64,000 nucleotides of DNA from Anas platyrhynchos (taxonomy: Eukaryota > Chordata > Aves > Anseriformes > Anatidae): the NCBI RefSeq assembly GCF_047663525.1, contig NC_092611.1, positions 1,029,001 through 1,093,000 of the forward strand, read 5' to 3'. The number at the start of each line of letters is the position of its first letter. Within the stretch, counting starts at the first letter, position 1. Below are positions 1 through 12,600 of this stretch, in pieces. Both the position numbers and the translations under genes were made by a program. Under the pieces are notes generated by a model. The model did no database searches and was not told the origin of the DNA. It saw only the letters and a program-made list of their open reading frames with translations.

Positions 1-3000
1 GTGAAAACAAACACCAATACAAAAACAAGGCATATTTGTTGTTGGTTCATAAAAACAGGTGGATGTTCTGTGTTGGCCAATAACGAAAAGTCCAATTACA
101 TTAAGTATCTAGGTGTAAGCAAGAACTGGAACTTGACAAACCTTCCCCTGAACCTGCTCTTTCCCACAGAAGGACATGCCACTGTGCACCAACTACACCT
201 TCTTTAAGGTTCACATGGTACACGATATGCATCCATAATGATGCATCAGCAATATTCTGTTATGACTAAGTAGAGAAGAAGCTATTGTTTCAAACTAAGT
301 TACAAAAACAGAAGATAGAGCAAGAGTAGCTTGGGAACAGAGAGAAGGCTAGTTTGAAGAACTGAAATTTTAAAGTAAAACAGAGAAAAGCTGGTCAAAA
401 AGAGAACAACTACTCCAAGTGAGGAAAAGTCTGCCACTTTCATAATTTTTATCAGTGTAATAATTGTGAAGACTTAAAATTCCATTTATTCCATATGAAA
501 TGAGCCTATTTTCTACACATACTTAATGTTAGTTTGTAGAATTTGGCTGGTGTAGCCAGAAATCCACTGAAGATTATGAAAACTATTTTTAAGATTCCAG
601 CTGCTTATGTATGCAAGAAATTAATCCGAAGCAGAATATCCTGAGCTTCATCCTTTTGAACTAGTTTTCAGAGCCAAATGAACAGGTCTTGGAAAACACT
701 ATAGAAGCTGATTGTGCCCATTAAGTTTTTCATGGACAATGCTGCATATTCCTGAGCACAATGAACTGTTACTTTATCTATGGAGATGTTCCTCCAGAAG
801 AGTATTCCTGTATTCTCATGTCTGAATAGAAACATGAGGACAGCATTGTGGTGCTTTCAGGGGCTGTATGACAGAAGGATAGCTGTTCTTCAACTGTACA
901 TGCTGTATCTCTGGAGCTGCAAAATCCATTCTGAATACTTTTTTTTTTTTTTTTTTTAATAGAGTTTGTCCCATTCGAAATACATTTTTTAAAATAGTGT
1001 TTGCTTAGTCTTCATTCTTAAAATCTTGTGTTACCATTTTGCATATGTATACTAGCTATATCCAGTCACCTCATGAAACCCGTATGTATGTCATAGAAAT
1101 TAAATTAAATCAAACAGAATACCTGGGCTTAAATTTCATTATTACCACAATGAAATAGAACATTGCCAGAGTTAACCCTCTGCTTAGAATACTTAGAGAC
1201 ATGACACAGCTCTAAAGAAAGGGAGACAGTGGTTAGGATACTTTGGAAGCCAGTCAGAGACAGTTGATGATAATCCAACCACAAAGCAATCTGTTGGGTC
1301 CGACATTAACTACCCCAACATCTAATAAATCCCAGTACCATTAAAGTACCCAACAGAAATCATGCAATAAGACTACATTTATGCTACATCTCCAGGGAGT
1401 GAACCAATGTCTGAGTGGTAGGGTGATATATAGGCCCAATTTCATTTCTCTGTATGGAGACTTGGCATTTTTTCTAGAGTAGTTTGCTTGTGGTTTGGGT
1501 TTGATACCTACTCTGTAGTCTCTATGTGGACATTCCCATGTAGTTCTTAGTTTCACAATCTCTAAGTCCACACTGGCCTGTTCACAAGTTTATCTGATAC
1601 CCAAAGTAAGCTGCAATGATCTGCTTCAGTAACTTGCCCAGTATGTTTTCTATGTAGATATCTCATCGCTCTTCTTCCATAAATACAACAACAGTAATAT
1701 GTGACCATAGAGTCTTGATACAGCAAAGAAGGAAGCAAATATTTAATCATTACTGTTGCCAAAGTCTTTGGTAATGGTGGTTTTTTGTTTGTTTGTTTGT
1801 TTTAATAATAAAAAGAAAAAATTCAAGTGTTGAGGCACTTTCGAATGTAATCTCTCTCTTTTTATTAGAGACCACAGTGTTAACTAGCTCTAATGATTGA
1901 GATCACATGACAAAAAATTTTGCCATTTGACCCATTTTAGAAAAACTTTCTATTGAGATCCATTACATCATTTTATGCAAGAGTAGCATTTAATAAACAA
2001 ATAAAATTACTAGAATGGTCTTTTTTTTTTCTTCTTCTAAAACAACAGTATTTAAGCTAATTCAGTATTGATAAGCTTACATCATGCCATATCACAAGTG
2101 AAAGCAGATACACACGTGTAGATTCCCTTCTCTGACACCCAATGTAAAGTGGCATTACATTGAGAAAAGCAAATGCAACATTAAAACTGTAGAATCTTTT
2201 CTTTGTCAAGGATTCTGGAGAATTTCAGGGAAAGTAATATGATTTTCTTGATTCTCAGCTGACAACTGGGGTTACGAAAGAAGACAGACCTTAGTCATGC
2301 AGTAAAGATGAACAGAATTACACTAACAAAGGTGAGTTCTAATGCTGCCCACTAGTAGAAATGAATGGATTTCTATTTCACTTGACTATATTTTTATACT
2401 TCCTTGGACTGTGAAGTAGCTTATTGTCAAGAAGCATGTTCACTGAAAACTATCCAGGGAAAGCACAAATAATACTAAAAGCAAACAACAAAGCAAAAAC
2501 AACCCTAACAATAAAAAGGAGCTCTGTCCTGTTACATCTCCAGCTTAGTTCTCTTGAAAAGCAAAATTCTCATTCTTTTAGTGAAAACCACACCCTGGTT
2601 TCTGAAAGGTTGATTGCAGTCTAACTGCTTTCTGGTACATATGGTCAGCATCTGCCTTAGTAAACAATGACTAAAGAACTTTTTTAAATAAGTCTGTCCT
2701 CTTAATCTCAGTTAGCCAAATGGAGAATAACCTTACCTAACCTTATGGATATGAGAACAGTTGTAGTGCCAGGTGTTACTCTGTAAACTTCAAATGTAAT
2801 CACTCTTTGAACAAAACTACAAAAATTTCAACTATGGTCTTAAAAAAAAAAAAAAAAAAGATGTTATACGTGCCCTAGCATACCAAAAAGATGGTCTGTA
2901 TTGAAATTAATAAAATATTGATTCCTCAATAAATTGCAGAGTTACACTGTAGGAAGCTTTTAAATAAATATATAAATAGTTTTCAATATGCCAACTCATT

Positions 3001-6000
3001 AAGCTTAATTTGAACAAATCTCTTTGTGTCATAGCAGTGCATCAGTGATACAGCAGCACTTATCAATTAAATTACTTCTCATTAAATTTTTAAAAAGAAA
3101 TGAAAACACAAGAGTTAAAAACTTCAGTACACCTAAATAACTAAACTTAATAGATACAACTTTAAGACAGTGCATAATTTATATATATAGGGAGAAAAAC
3201 AACAGGAGAATACTTCCCATTTTTAATCAAATGGTATTGAAAGAGGAGGTGAGGCTGGGTACATCCATGACAGATGAGAGGAGAGGGGGCAGATCCTCCT
3301 TTGGCATTGTATCTGAAAACAGTTTCTGCTCTAGTTTAGTTTCTAGACAGCCCTCTGTCTCCACTGACCACACAAGGATCCTGGGGAGAATTGAAGTGCT
3401 GTATAACCTTTATGGCGTTGTCCCATTATCAAACCATGGGCAATCATAGGTGAATTTCTGATTAAAGGAAAGGGAAATTCTATGTTCCCCTAAGTGGTAT
3501 CAAGGGCTCAGTACTGAAGCCCAAACCCATAAAGTCCATTCTTCCTCCAGATGATAACAACATCATTTGTTTTTTATAAGCAGGTTCTTGCTGATATTTG
3601 ATTTAAACAAAGAATAGAAAAGCACAGGATAAAAGTGTGTCACTTCCTTGCAAACCTAATTCTATTACTCTGCTTTCTCACTGTTGTTTTGACCAACATG
3701 TTTATTATTTCATAGAAGAGGAGTACTTATAGTAAAAATCTGAAGGAAAATGACATTTTTTCATTGTTTTTGTAATTGAAGTTATTGTTTTGCTACAAAC
3801 TTGCAGCCTTCCTTATTCTTATTTTTTGTCCTTGTGTGTTTACATCCCTCAGGTTTGGGGTGGAATAAATCATCAGGTGGAATAGCAGGTGAGGAGGAGA
3901 ATATTGGCAGACAGATGATAATGCTGCTTAGCTTTCTGCACAGGAGATGCTTTTCTGGGCAGCACATTGCCACCTACCAGCAGCTTGGCTGAGCAGCACA
4001 TTCCCCTTTATGGCTGAAGCATTTCCAACTGCACTGAAATGCAACGGGAACGGTGGAAATAACATGCAACACTGCAAGCTGCACTTAGCAAGTGCAGATG
4101 GAGATCTCCCTGGGCTCATGCAAAATAAGAAACTAAGGGCATGAGACTACCACATGAACTAGAGAAAGCCCAAATTTCAGCATCAACACTAAAAGGAAAT
4201 TCAGTCTACCTTCATGGTGGTTTTGTAGCTTTACTTTTAACACCTTTCCATGCACAATCACTGAGTCCATTTGAGAGACCAGTAGCATTAGGGTTTTTAA
4301 GTAGTTGACCATGTTGCAAGGAGTAGTCTGATGCTTAGCAATTGTTTAGAAATTCAGACATAATTAGGCAGTTCCTCCAAATATACTGCTGTGCAGCAAA
4401 TTGTTTAGGAGAATGCAGCTACAACAAAGAAGCTTCCAGAAAAATCTGAAAAATCTACCTGGCCATGTGATGAGAAATTCTAAACTGTGTGAGTCTTTAA
4501 AACGTGATCAACTTTTATTCCTTTCTTGCAGGGAAATAAGAAACTTTTTCAGTGTGCTCAGTCACCAAGGTGTATCTAGTTAAGCACATGGTTTCATAAA
4601 TCCAAGCTCTTGAGGTGCTAGCTATTCTGAGAAAATAAGTCTTTGGAAATTTCTTTATGAAGTCTTCAATCTGAAAATATTTTATCTAAAAAATGCTACT
4701 TTTTAAAGTCTTCTGTGCATGAGCAGATTGACTATGAATCTCTTTTGTCACACCTGTAGAACTCTATTTACCATACATAAGCTAACAGTGACAAGCACTC
4801 CTTTGCTCTGCTCTGGGCTAAGAGCCAGCTGAAGTCAGCTGCAAGCAGCTGGCTTGGCTCCAGTGCACCTTACACTCTTTCCCACCATTGAATTATTACC
4901 AAATTCATCTTCTTAACAAGTCATCAATCCTTCATTCTGCTGCCCTGTGCTGCCCTGAGAAGCTGTCATCAGCCCAAGCTTTTCCTGTTGGTCTCTGCAC
5001 ATTCCCTAGTCTTTCCATTTTTTTTCCCAGCTGTGGATAACATATTGAAGAAGGATCCTGTAAACATCTGTGTCAGGTTTATCATTCATTTTAAATGAAG
5101 ATACTGTTTTAGTATAATATCCAAGCTGGTAAACTCCTGACAGACTCTCTGAGATGCAGTTTCAGCACTAAAGCAAATAGGGAAACCAGAAGCTTCCTTA
5201 TCAGTTGCATTCTATAACAAAGAGAGAGACGGGAAAAAAAAAATGTTTTAACAGAGGGGAGCTTGCAGAATGACAGGCAAGTGGAAGAGAATCTACTAGG
5301 AAATGCTACTACAGGAGTGTCTAAAAATAAGTATTTCTATTTTAAGATTGAAAGAAAGCACAAAGTACTGCACGACTACGTCCTTTTGTGCAACAAACGT
5401 GCCAAAGATCTATTTTTTGAAGTGTTTGTTTTTTAAAGCAATTATTTATACAAATAAGAAAAATTGAAATATTGAAGTGAAATCTGCAGCTTAGGGGTTG
5501 AACAAGAGCAATTCAGTCCCTTATCCATAAGGACTGATTCACTGTCCTGGAACCGCCTCAAAATCCCAGTACATCCCACGCCTTCTTCCTCTTAATCGAG
5601 TAGCAGCAATAGTTCAGACCCATGGGCCATCTAGGTCGCAGCCAGAGAAAGGGATATCCAGTGCTATCCAACAGTCATTTGCAATATTCCACAAAGGAAA
5701 GGGCAGCCAGCCAACAGACAGTAGCCTGGATTTGGTCTGTAATTCACACTGATTAAGGGTACAACAATGATGACCTCTGTCTGATATCAACTACAGAACA
5801 CTGACATCACTGTTCTATGCCTTAGCTTTCAGTTTGAGATGGCTAGACAATAGCTGTTGAGAAATACTATCAGCTAAGATAGTATATCTTAACATACAAA
5901 ATAACTTTAACTAAGAAGCAGAAAGATTTCTTGGATTTTGGCAGTCCTGGCTACCAACTTGAAAGGAAATTGTAAATATAACAAACACTCAGGATAAGAC

Positions 6001-9000
6001 CTGAGTTTCGTAAGAGGACTGTAGATTCCAGCCAGATATTTGATTGAAACAAGGAGCATCCTTCTATCACTAAGTTTCGTTAGCTAATAAATTTTCAAAC
6101 TCCTATCGAGCTGATGAAAGTCACAAACAAAACACTGTTTTTGGTGGCCTTCCTTAAGCACAACGGCGGTTTCCCAGATAATATTCCTCACAGCCTCCTC
6201 ATCGTCTAGCACTTATCTTCTGTTTGACTTTGACTATGCTATTATAATAAAATGCATTGCAGAGCACTTTACCATTAAGCTTTAAGTCTGTGAAGCATAT
6301 TGCAATGATCTTTTTTGCTTGTGTTAAAGGACCATGCCAGATTTAAGAACATGACATCTCATGGCATACAACTTGTCATTTGGAACACAAATGCATGTTG
6401 CAGTATGTCTGGTCCAGAAGACAGAAGTTTCACATGGTGAAACTAGTAAATTAACCGATATTGCAAGATGACCTCAGATAGCTTCACTGCAAAACACTCC
6501 CTTTCAGTAGACTGATTTAAGTAGTCAGAAACAACTTTCGGAGAATGAACCACCAAAATAAATAAAAGCCTTTTGTGTCCCATATAACTTTAAAGAACCA
6601 AGAGCCATATCAAACAGGTTGCACATTTTTTATCTCAGGCGTTCCTTGGTAAAGAAAATATACCAAGTCTATATTATTTCCATAAAAGGTCAGCTTCAGT
6701 GAAATTTCATTTCTCCAAGGCTAAAGAAAAGAAAAAAAAAAAAAAAAAAAAAAACAGAAAAAGAAAAATTAATCCAGGCAAAGTTTAGCTACAGTTGCAT
6801 ATTGTACACAAAAACTACTCTCCGCCTCCCACCCCTACATCCACCTTTTAAAAATCAGCTTGCCAGTTGCTATCTCCAACACATTCCTTGAGAGTTGAGG
6901 CATATCTTCTAATTTTTGCTATTTTCTGAAGCACCGGACATGTGCCATTTGCAAGCACCTTTTAAAATAGAGTTCTCCAAGGACAGCTTATACAGCATGC
7001 ATCCAAAGTTTTAATAGAAGTAAAGGCAAAGACAGCTATTTGAGAACAAGATACGGGTATTGATCCATTAATAGAGTTTTAATCTTCACATAGATTATGA
7101 TTAGACATTTTTCCTGTTTTAATAATATATTACATGAAGGATGGAATAACATTATACTGAAAAAGTACATTTGCTTCCAATTTGATTAAACGTAGTCTGT
7201 CAAAAATACTTTATCTCCTCCAGTATTCTTCCCCTTAAATTTTTGTTTCTTTTGTTCTTAATAAGCACAAAGCCAAACATTAGTGCCCTGAAATCCTTTA
7301 AGAAATGGAAATTCAATCCTCAGCACACATGCTTTTGTCACACGTTTCTGGTTTTATTTTATTACAAGTCACAGCACCAACACAAAGCTTGAGTACAAGC
7401 ACAATATTTCATGACTGCTGCAAAGTAAGCAACAAAATATAAAAATCTGTTTAGTAAAAAACTCGAGCAGTGTCTGCCTAGCTATAGTGGTGCTTCAAAT
7501 ATCTTCGGATTAGTGCCAAAGTAGTGCAGTATATGATTTAACAAGCACTTCAAATGAAGTGTTTATTTCATTGGTTATTTTATTTCATACACCATTCCCG
7601 CTAGATCTGCTAAAACATTTGAGAAACAGTAAAATGTAGTGGCAGACACACTAAGCCATACAACAATCTACTGAGGACTTTCTCAGACAGAAAGCTACAC
7701 AAGGAACAATAATGAATAGCAAAGAAAAAAAAAAAAAAAGAATATTGTAGTATGTTCAAGGAGCCAAGGATGTAGGCAGAAGAGGAGTGATCTTTTGGCA
7801 TAAGGAATAAATTTAAGAAGCAACAGCTTTAGCTTTTAGATCCTGCCTCATCTGAACCAAGGCTTGTTGGACACTGTAGAAAAAATTATTTTGATGTCCA
7901 CAGGTTAGCAGTACTTTGCCTGAAGCCATCCAGGGGTGAAGCCTGATTTTTTCTTTGCTCAGGCTGCCAGCACATAAACCTGAACAGAAAAGGTGAGGGC
8001 CATCAAATTAGAGCAACAAATTTGCTGATTCCCAGAACACAAAAGACAAAATACCAGGAATCTTCAGCAGAGATGTATCCCAAAGCAAAGAAGTGGGAGG
8101 AACATATACTGTGGAAGTGCTTATTTCACCCTTTCTTTTTCCTCCAAACCTTGTAGACTTACACCACACATAAAATAAGAACAATGATGCCTCTCTAAGT
8201 ATGGGAATGGGAAGAGGGAAGGCTGCTAGGCACAATGGTCAGGAATGTGATTCCAAAGCCAAACATAAACACCTATAAGTTTGTGACAGATCATCTAACC
8301 AGACTGCTTCTGAGGAGTGGAAATAATAGAGGCTATCTTATAGAGATGCTTTGTAGTATTGATGATTCTCCAGGCTCTTATTTTTTCTTCACAACAAACT
8401 GCATTTATTAATGCTTCTGCATTTGCTCTGTTCTAAATTCCCTAACTACTTGCATCTTTTCCTCATGTAGGGTTCATTTTGAGGGTTCACTTTCTTTCTT
8501 TCTTTCACATACACACATTTTTAAAAAAATGCAAACCACAATGAGCTGAATATTAGTTGGACTCTAACTACAACTCTACTAAGCTAGTAGTTTTCTGTGC
8601 CTACCAGCAATTGACATCCATGCCTTACTAGAAGTACATAATCTACAAATTTCATAGGCATGAGTAAGAAGATGTCAGCTGTCCAGTTGCCTGCCTGTAT
8701 GAATAGCTCTTCCCCTTTGTATTCTTTTTCAGCAAGGTTTTTGACCCATTCTCATCAACTCTTCCTATTAAAAATGATATAGAGGAAATTTGTTTATTCA
8801 TTTCTGACATTTGTGGGAGTCTTGTTCATTCGTTACTAACAAAATAGAGCATGATTAGTCATTAGCATGTTGCCTAGCAATGGCAACAAAGAAAAAAAAA
8901 GAACCTCCAGTGCTCTGCAGCAGGCACAGTCCTTTGAAGTGTTAATATTAAAATTTCTGAGAATGCAACAGAGTTCCTGTGCCAGACAAACAAACAAACA

Positions 9001-9191
9001 AACAAAAAAGTGAGGAAGAGGCCTGCAAAAATGGAAACAGAAAGAGGGAAGGGAGACATTTCCTCAGTTTTCCTGAAATTTTTAATTGGTATTACTCAAT
9101 CAGTTGTTAGCATCATTATTTTTAATTGCTATTACTAACTTTACAAATTAAATACATTATTTTGTAAACACACTAGTCCTTCTCTGAGAAT
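1..9191. other. Gene-poor AT-rich intergenic stretch
   Basis: I see no exon-like open frame with a recognisable protein family on either strand; all open frames here are under about 85 codons and look like chance. The stretch holds homopolymer runs (T at about 940-957, A at about 2843-2859, A at about 6733-6754) and short TTTG/AAAC microsatellites near 1785 and 8986. A small cluster of CAGCTG boxes at 4826-4851 is listed separately. If the gene order matches mammals, this would be part of the large desert 5' of RIOK2. Confidence 0.6.
4823..4854. promoter_or_regulatory. Three CAGCTG E-boxes spaced exactly 10 bp, inside an inverted repeat
   Basis: CAGCTG occurs at 4826-4831, 4836-4841 and 4846-4851, each copy starting 10 bp after the last. 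The outer copies sit in a perfect 9-bp inverted repeat, AGCCAGCTG (4823-4831) and CAGCTGGCT (4846-4854). CAGCTG is a canonical bHLH half-site pair (MyoD, ASCL1 and AP-4 types). Regulatory function is inference; the motif positions are directly seen. Confidence 0.4.
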
Positions 9192-9634
9192 GTGTTGGGA
9201 ACAGCCCTGAGCAGGAAGCACCTCTCCTATGAAGACAGGCTGAGGGAGTTGGGGTTGTTGAGCCTAAAGAAGAGAAGGGTCTGGGGGGACCTTACAGTGG
9301 CCTTCCATTACCTAAATGGGGCCTACAGTAAAGCTGGGAAGAGACTCTTTATCAGGCAGTGTACAGTGAAGGGGACACGGGGTAATGGTTTCAAATTTAA
9401 AAAAAAGGTACATTTAGATTAGGTACTAGGAAGAAATTATTTATTCTAATGGTGGTGAGGCACTGGAACAGGTTGCTCTAAGAAGCTGTGGATGGGATGC
9501 CCCTGGAAGTGCCCAAGACCAGGTTGGATGGGGCTTTGAGCAACCTAGTCCAGCAGAGGGTATCCCAGCCCATGGTAGGGGATCAAACATGATGATCTTT
9601 AAGGTCCCTTCCAATACAAACCATTCTATATTGA
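9192..9634 (+). mobile_element. CR1 LINE 3' fragment
   Basis: This is a 5'-truncated CR1 piece. It covers the end of ORF2 (a frame like the Y-E-x-R-L-x-E-L-G-L-L-S-L-x-K-R-R segment of intact CR1) and the 3' UTR, ending near a CCATTCTATA terminus. The conserved run from GGTGGTGAGGCACTGGAACAGG to the summary phrase GGTCCCTTCCAA is easy to follow. Indels and stops break the reading frame, so it is dead. Confidence 0.85.
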
Positions 9635-12600
9635 TAAGACAGGTGGAAAATTTAACCCCTTAACTAATACTCTTAAGCGTTGAGTTTGGCTCCTAAATTC
9701 ACTAGGAGAATATGGGAACAAACAAACAAACAGACAGCGAGACAAACAAACAAAAAAAACAAAACCAAACAAACAAAAAAAACCCTTTGAACAGTCTTTC
9801 TTGCCATTTCACTTTAGCTGCAGTGACTCTGAATCTAAGCATAGTCCTGTAAGAGTTAGGAGGAGGTGGGAAGGAATAAATAAAGGAGCAATAAACAAGA
9901 TAGCACTTTACCCTGAAATTAATTCAGATCCTATGAAAGAACAACCTTCACGTGACAGACTTCTGGGTGCCATAAAAAGGTGGTTGTTAGAATATTACAA
10001 CAAATTTCCATAAGACTAGAAGCTTTGTGCTATCTCATTAACATGGCTAAAAAAGTAAATATCACTCCTGCAGAGGTTTTAAAAAATATTAAACAACAAT
10101 AACAACGAAGCTATGTTTCAAAAGAAAAAGCCAACCTTTTTTTTTTTTTTCTGTGAAACAGATGCTAAGCTTTCCAACAAAATTTACTCAAAGAAAACAA
10201 CCTTTTTGTTTTGAAAATTAATTTATTAAATGCTCTTTTAAGGTTTTAGAAAATAAATACTTAGTGATCAACAACATATTTCCAACATATGGCTTAATTA
10301 AATCAAATTGATTTGTAATCTTACAAAGATACTAAGGAATAAAACTAGCTCCTTAGCATTTAGAAAGGTCGTTCTTTTTTCCCCTGATTAAAACTCATAA
10401 TTAAATTACAGCAGCTATGTTTTTCATCAAGGAAGTAGTTAAATTACTAATTTTATATAAATACATTACATGCTAGCTCAATAAATTAGAAAGAACAAGG
10501 ATAATCTGGTTAGAATCCAATTCAGAGGAAACTGTGGGCGGATGGCCATTTACATGAGAAAGCACAGGATAAATAAGGTTCATAAATTATTCACAGCTCA
10601 CCAACAAAATTTAGGGCATCAAATCTTTTTAGAAATTAAATGAGAACTGCTGGCAGAGTGATTCAATTTATTCCCCCTGAAGGGAGAGAAAAAATAATTT
10701 CCAATCTTCTAATAATTCTGATTTCTTTATTTTGTCAAAATTACCCTAAAAAGGAACCAGTGACACATCACACTGTCACCAGTACTGGTATTAACCGTCT
10801 TGCTACAGTTCCGATGTTTCAAGGCAGATAACGTAAGATTTTTTTGATTAAGTCTTTCATTTAATTAATGAATAAAAATGGCTGGTATTCCATTTTCTGT
10901 GTGAGTTACTCACATTAAATGGAATTTGGCCAATTCAAAAGCCAAATTTTTTTTGCAGCTTTAGAAAACTGCTGGTAGTGAAGTAACAGTCTGCAACCCT
11001 GTCAGAAAAGCAGTCTGTGGTGTGCATCAGAACATTCTAACAAGCTGGTTTTTAAGCTGTTCCTAAATCTTCCTCTGTTCAGGATCTGAATCTACCACTA
11101 TTATACTATGTGAAAAGTTCCAAATTTAGGTGTTATCTTAAAACAGAGTAGGGCTTTTCACCTCCAGAATCTTTTTTTTTCTTCTTTCAAAAGAAGAAGA
11201 GCAAGACTTTGCTCTCCCTCCTTCCAGCTAAGCTAAGGTTCTTGCTTCTTGTGCCGCAATAAAAGTTATGATGTAATCCTTATTTTTCCACATATACTAT
11301 CAAGGCTTTATTAAATTAAATCTTATGATTAATATGGCAGTTACAGAAAGGAAGCTGCTGTCGTCATACAAGGAAGCATTTCCAGAACCATTACTCTCTT
11401 CCTCCCTGCCCTGCCTTCTTTAAGCCCTTTCCTTCTTCATGCCCACACTGTTTACAGAATCTGTCTTCAATAGCTAGTTAAAGCCAAGAAATATCTAAAA
11501 GGGAACGAATTGTACCTGCTTCTTCAATGCCTGAAGAAGGTGCAAAGTTCTGCAAAATCTGTGAAGTGTGAAGTATAGGAAGGTATTTGAAGCACAAAAT
11601 CTGTCATGAAAATGAAACAGGCTGAAAAGGCTTTGCTATTTTGAGGCACCTCACAGGACTAGTCAGATTAGTGAGTTAGTTCTGCACAGAAGCCGTTTGA
11701 TTTGTTTAGAATGTAGTAATTTCTTACCGTATTTACAGTACCCCCAAACCATGTATCTCTTCTCTTTCTTTTAGGAGGTAAATAATGGACAGAGAAAAAT
11801 GGCTTCTCCTTTCCCGTACAAACTAAGCCTGGGCCATAAAAACAAAAACAACCACAGATTTTACAAGTTTCTGAAGTTGTGTATTTTTTAATGTATTTGT
11901 TGTATCTGCACATACGGATTCAGTATTTATGTACTTGCAGACTGTTATGGTTTAATTTGACACTTCTCATCTTTCAAGTGGAAAATTTTTAATGATGTGT
12001 AAAAGTCAAACATAAAATTGTGAACAGGATGGGTTTTTTGTTGTTTGCTTTTTTGTTGTTGTTTGTTTGTTTTTGCAATCATTTTTAAGCATGTTTCTTG
12101 AAAGAATCTTCCCTTAGTCCTACCCATACTTAAAAAGGTTTTTCTATTTGTCAGTGTTTGCTTCATTTAAACAAGCTGGTACCTCGATTTTCTAGTGCAC
12201 TTCAGCACACTGAAGTCATTCTGACCTCAAAAATTAATCTACCTGCCTGTCTATTTCATGAGTAATTAGTTACCAACTACTTTTATTAAGAAGCAAAACG
12301 AAACAAAACAAAATGTAATGTGTGCAATGAAGTGACCTGGATTGTTTTCTGATAGATAATCTATGCAAGTAGATTGAGGACAGTATCTACCCTAGACCTC
12401 CACTGTAGAAGAGCAAACTTGGCTAAGATACAGGCCTATGGCACCAGGTTTCATATTGGTCTATGCAGATTATGAGGTATTTTATCCTACAGAAATAAAT
12501 TACTGTTCTAAATCTTCAGAGTACAGAAGAACAGATTGGAGTGCAGTTTTGTTACATTCAACAATAAGCAGCCCCATATCATTTTAGAGCATCTAACAAG

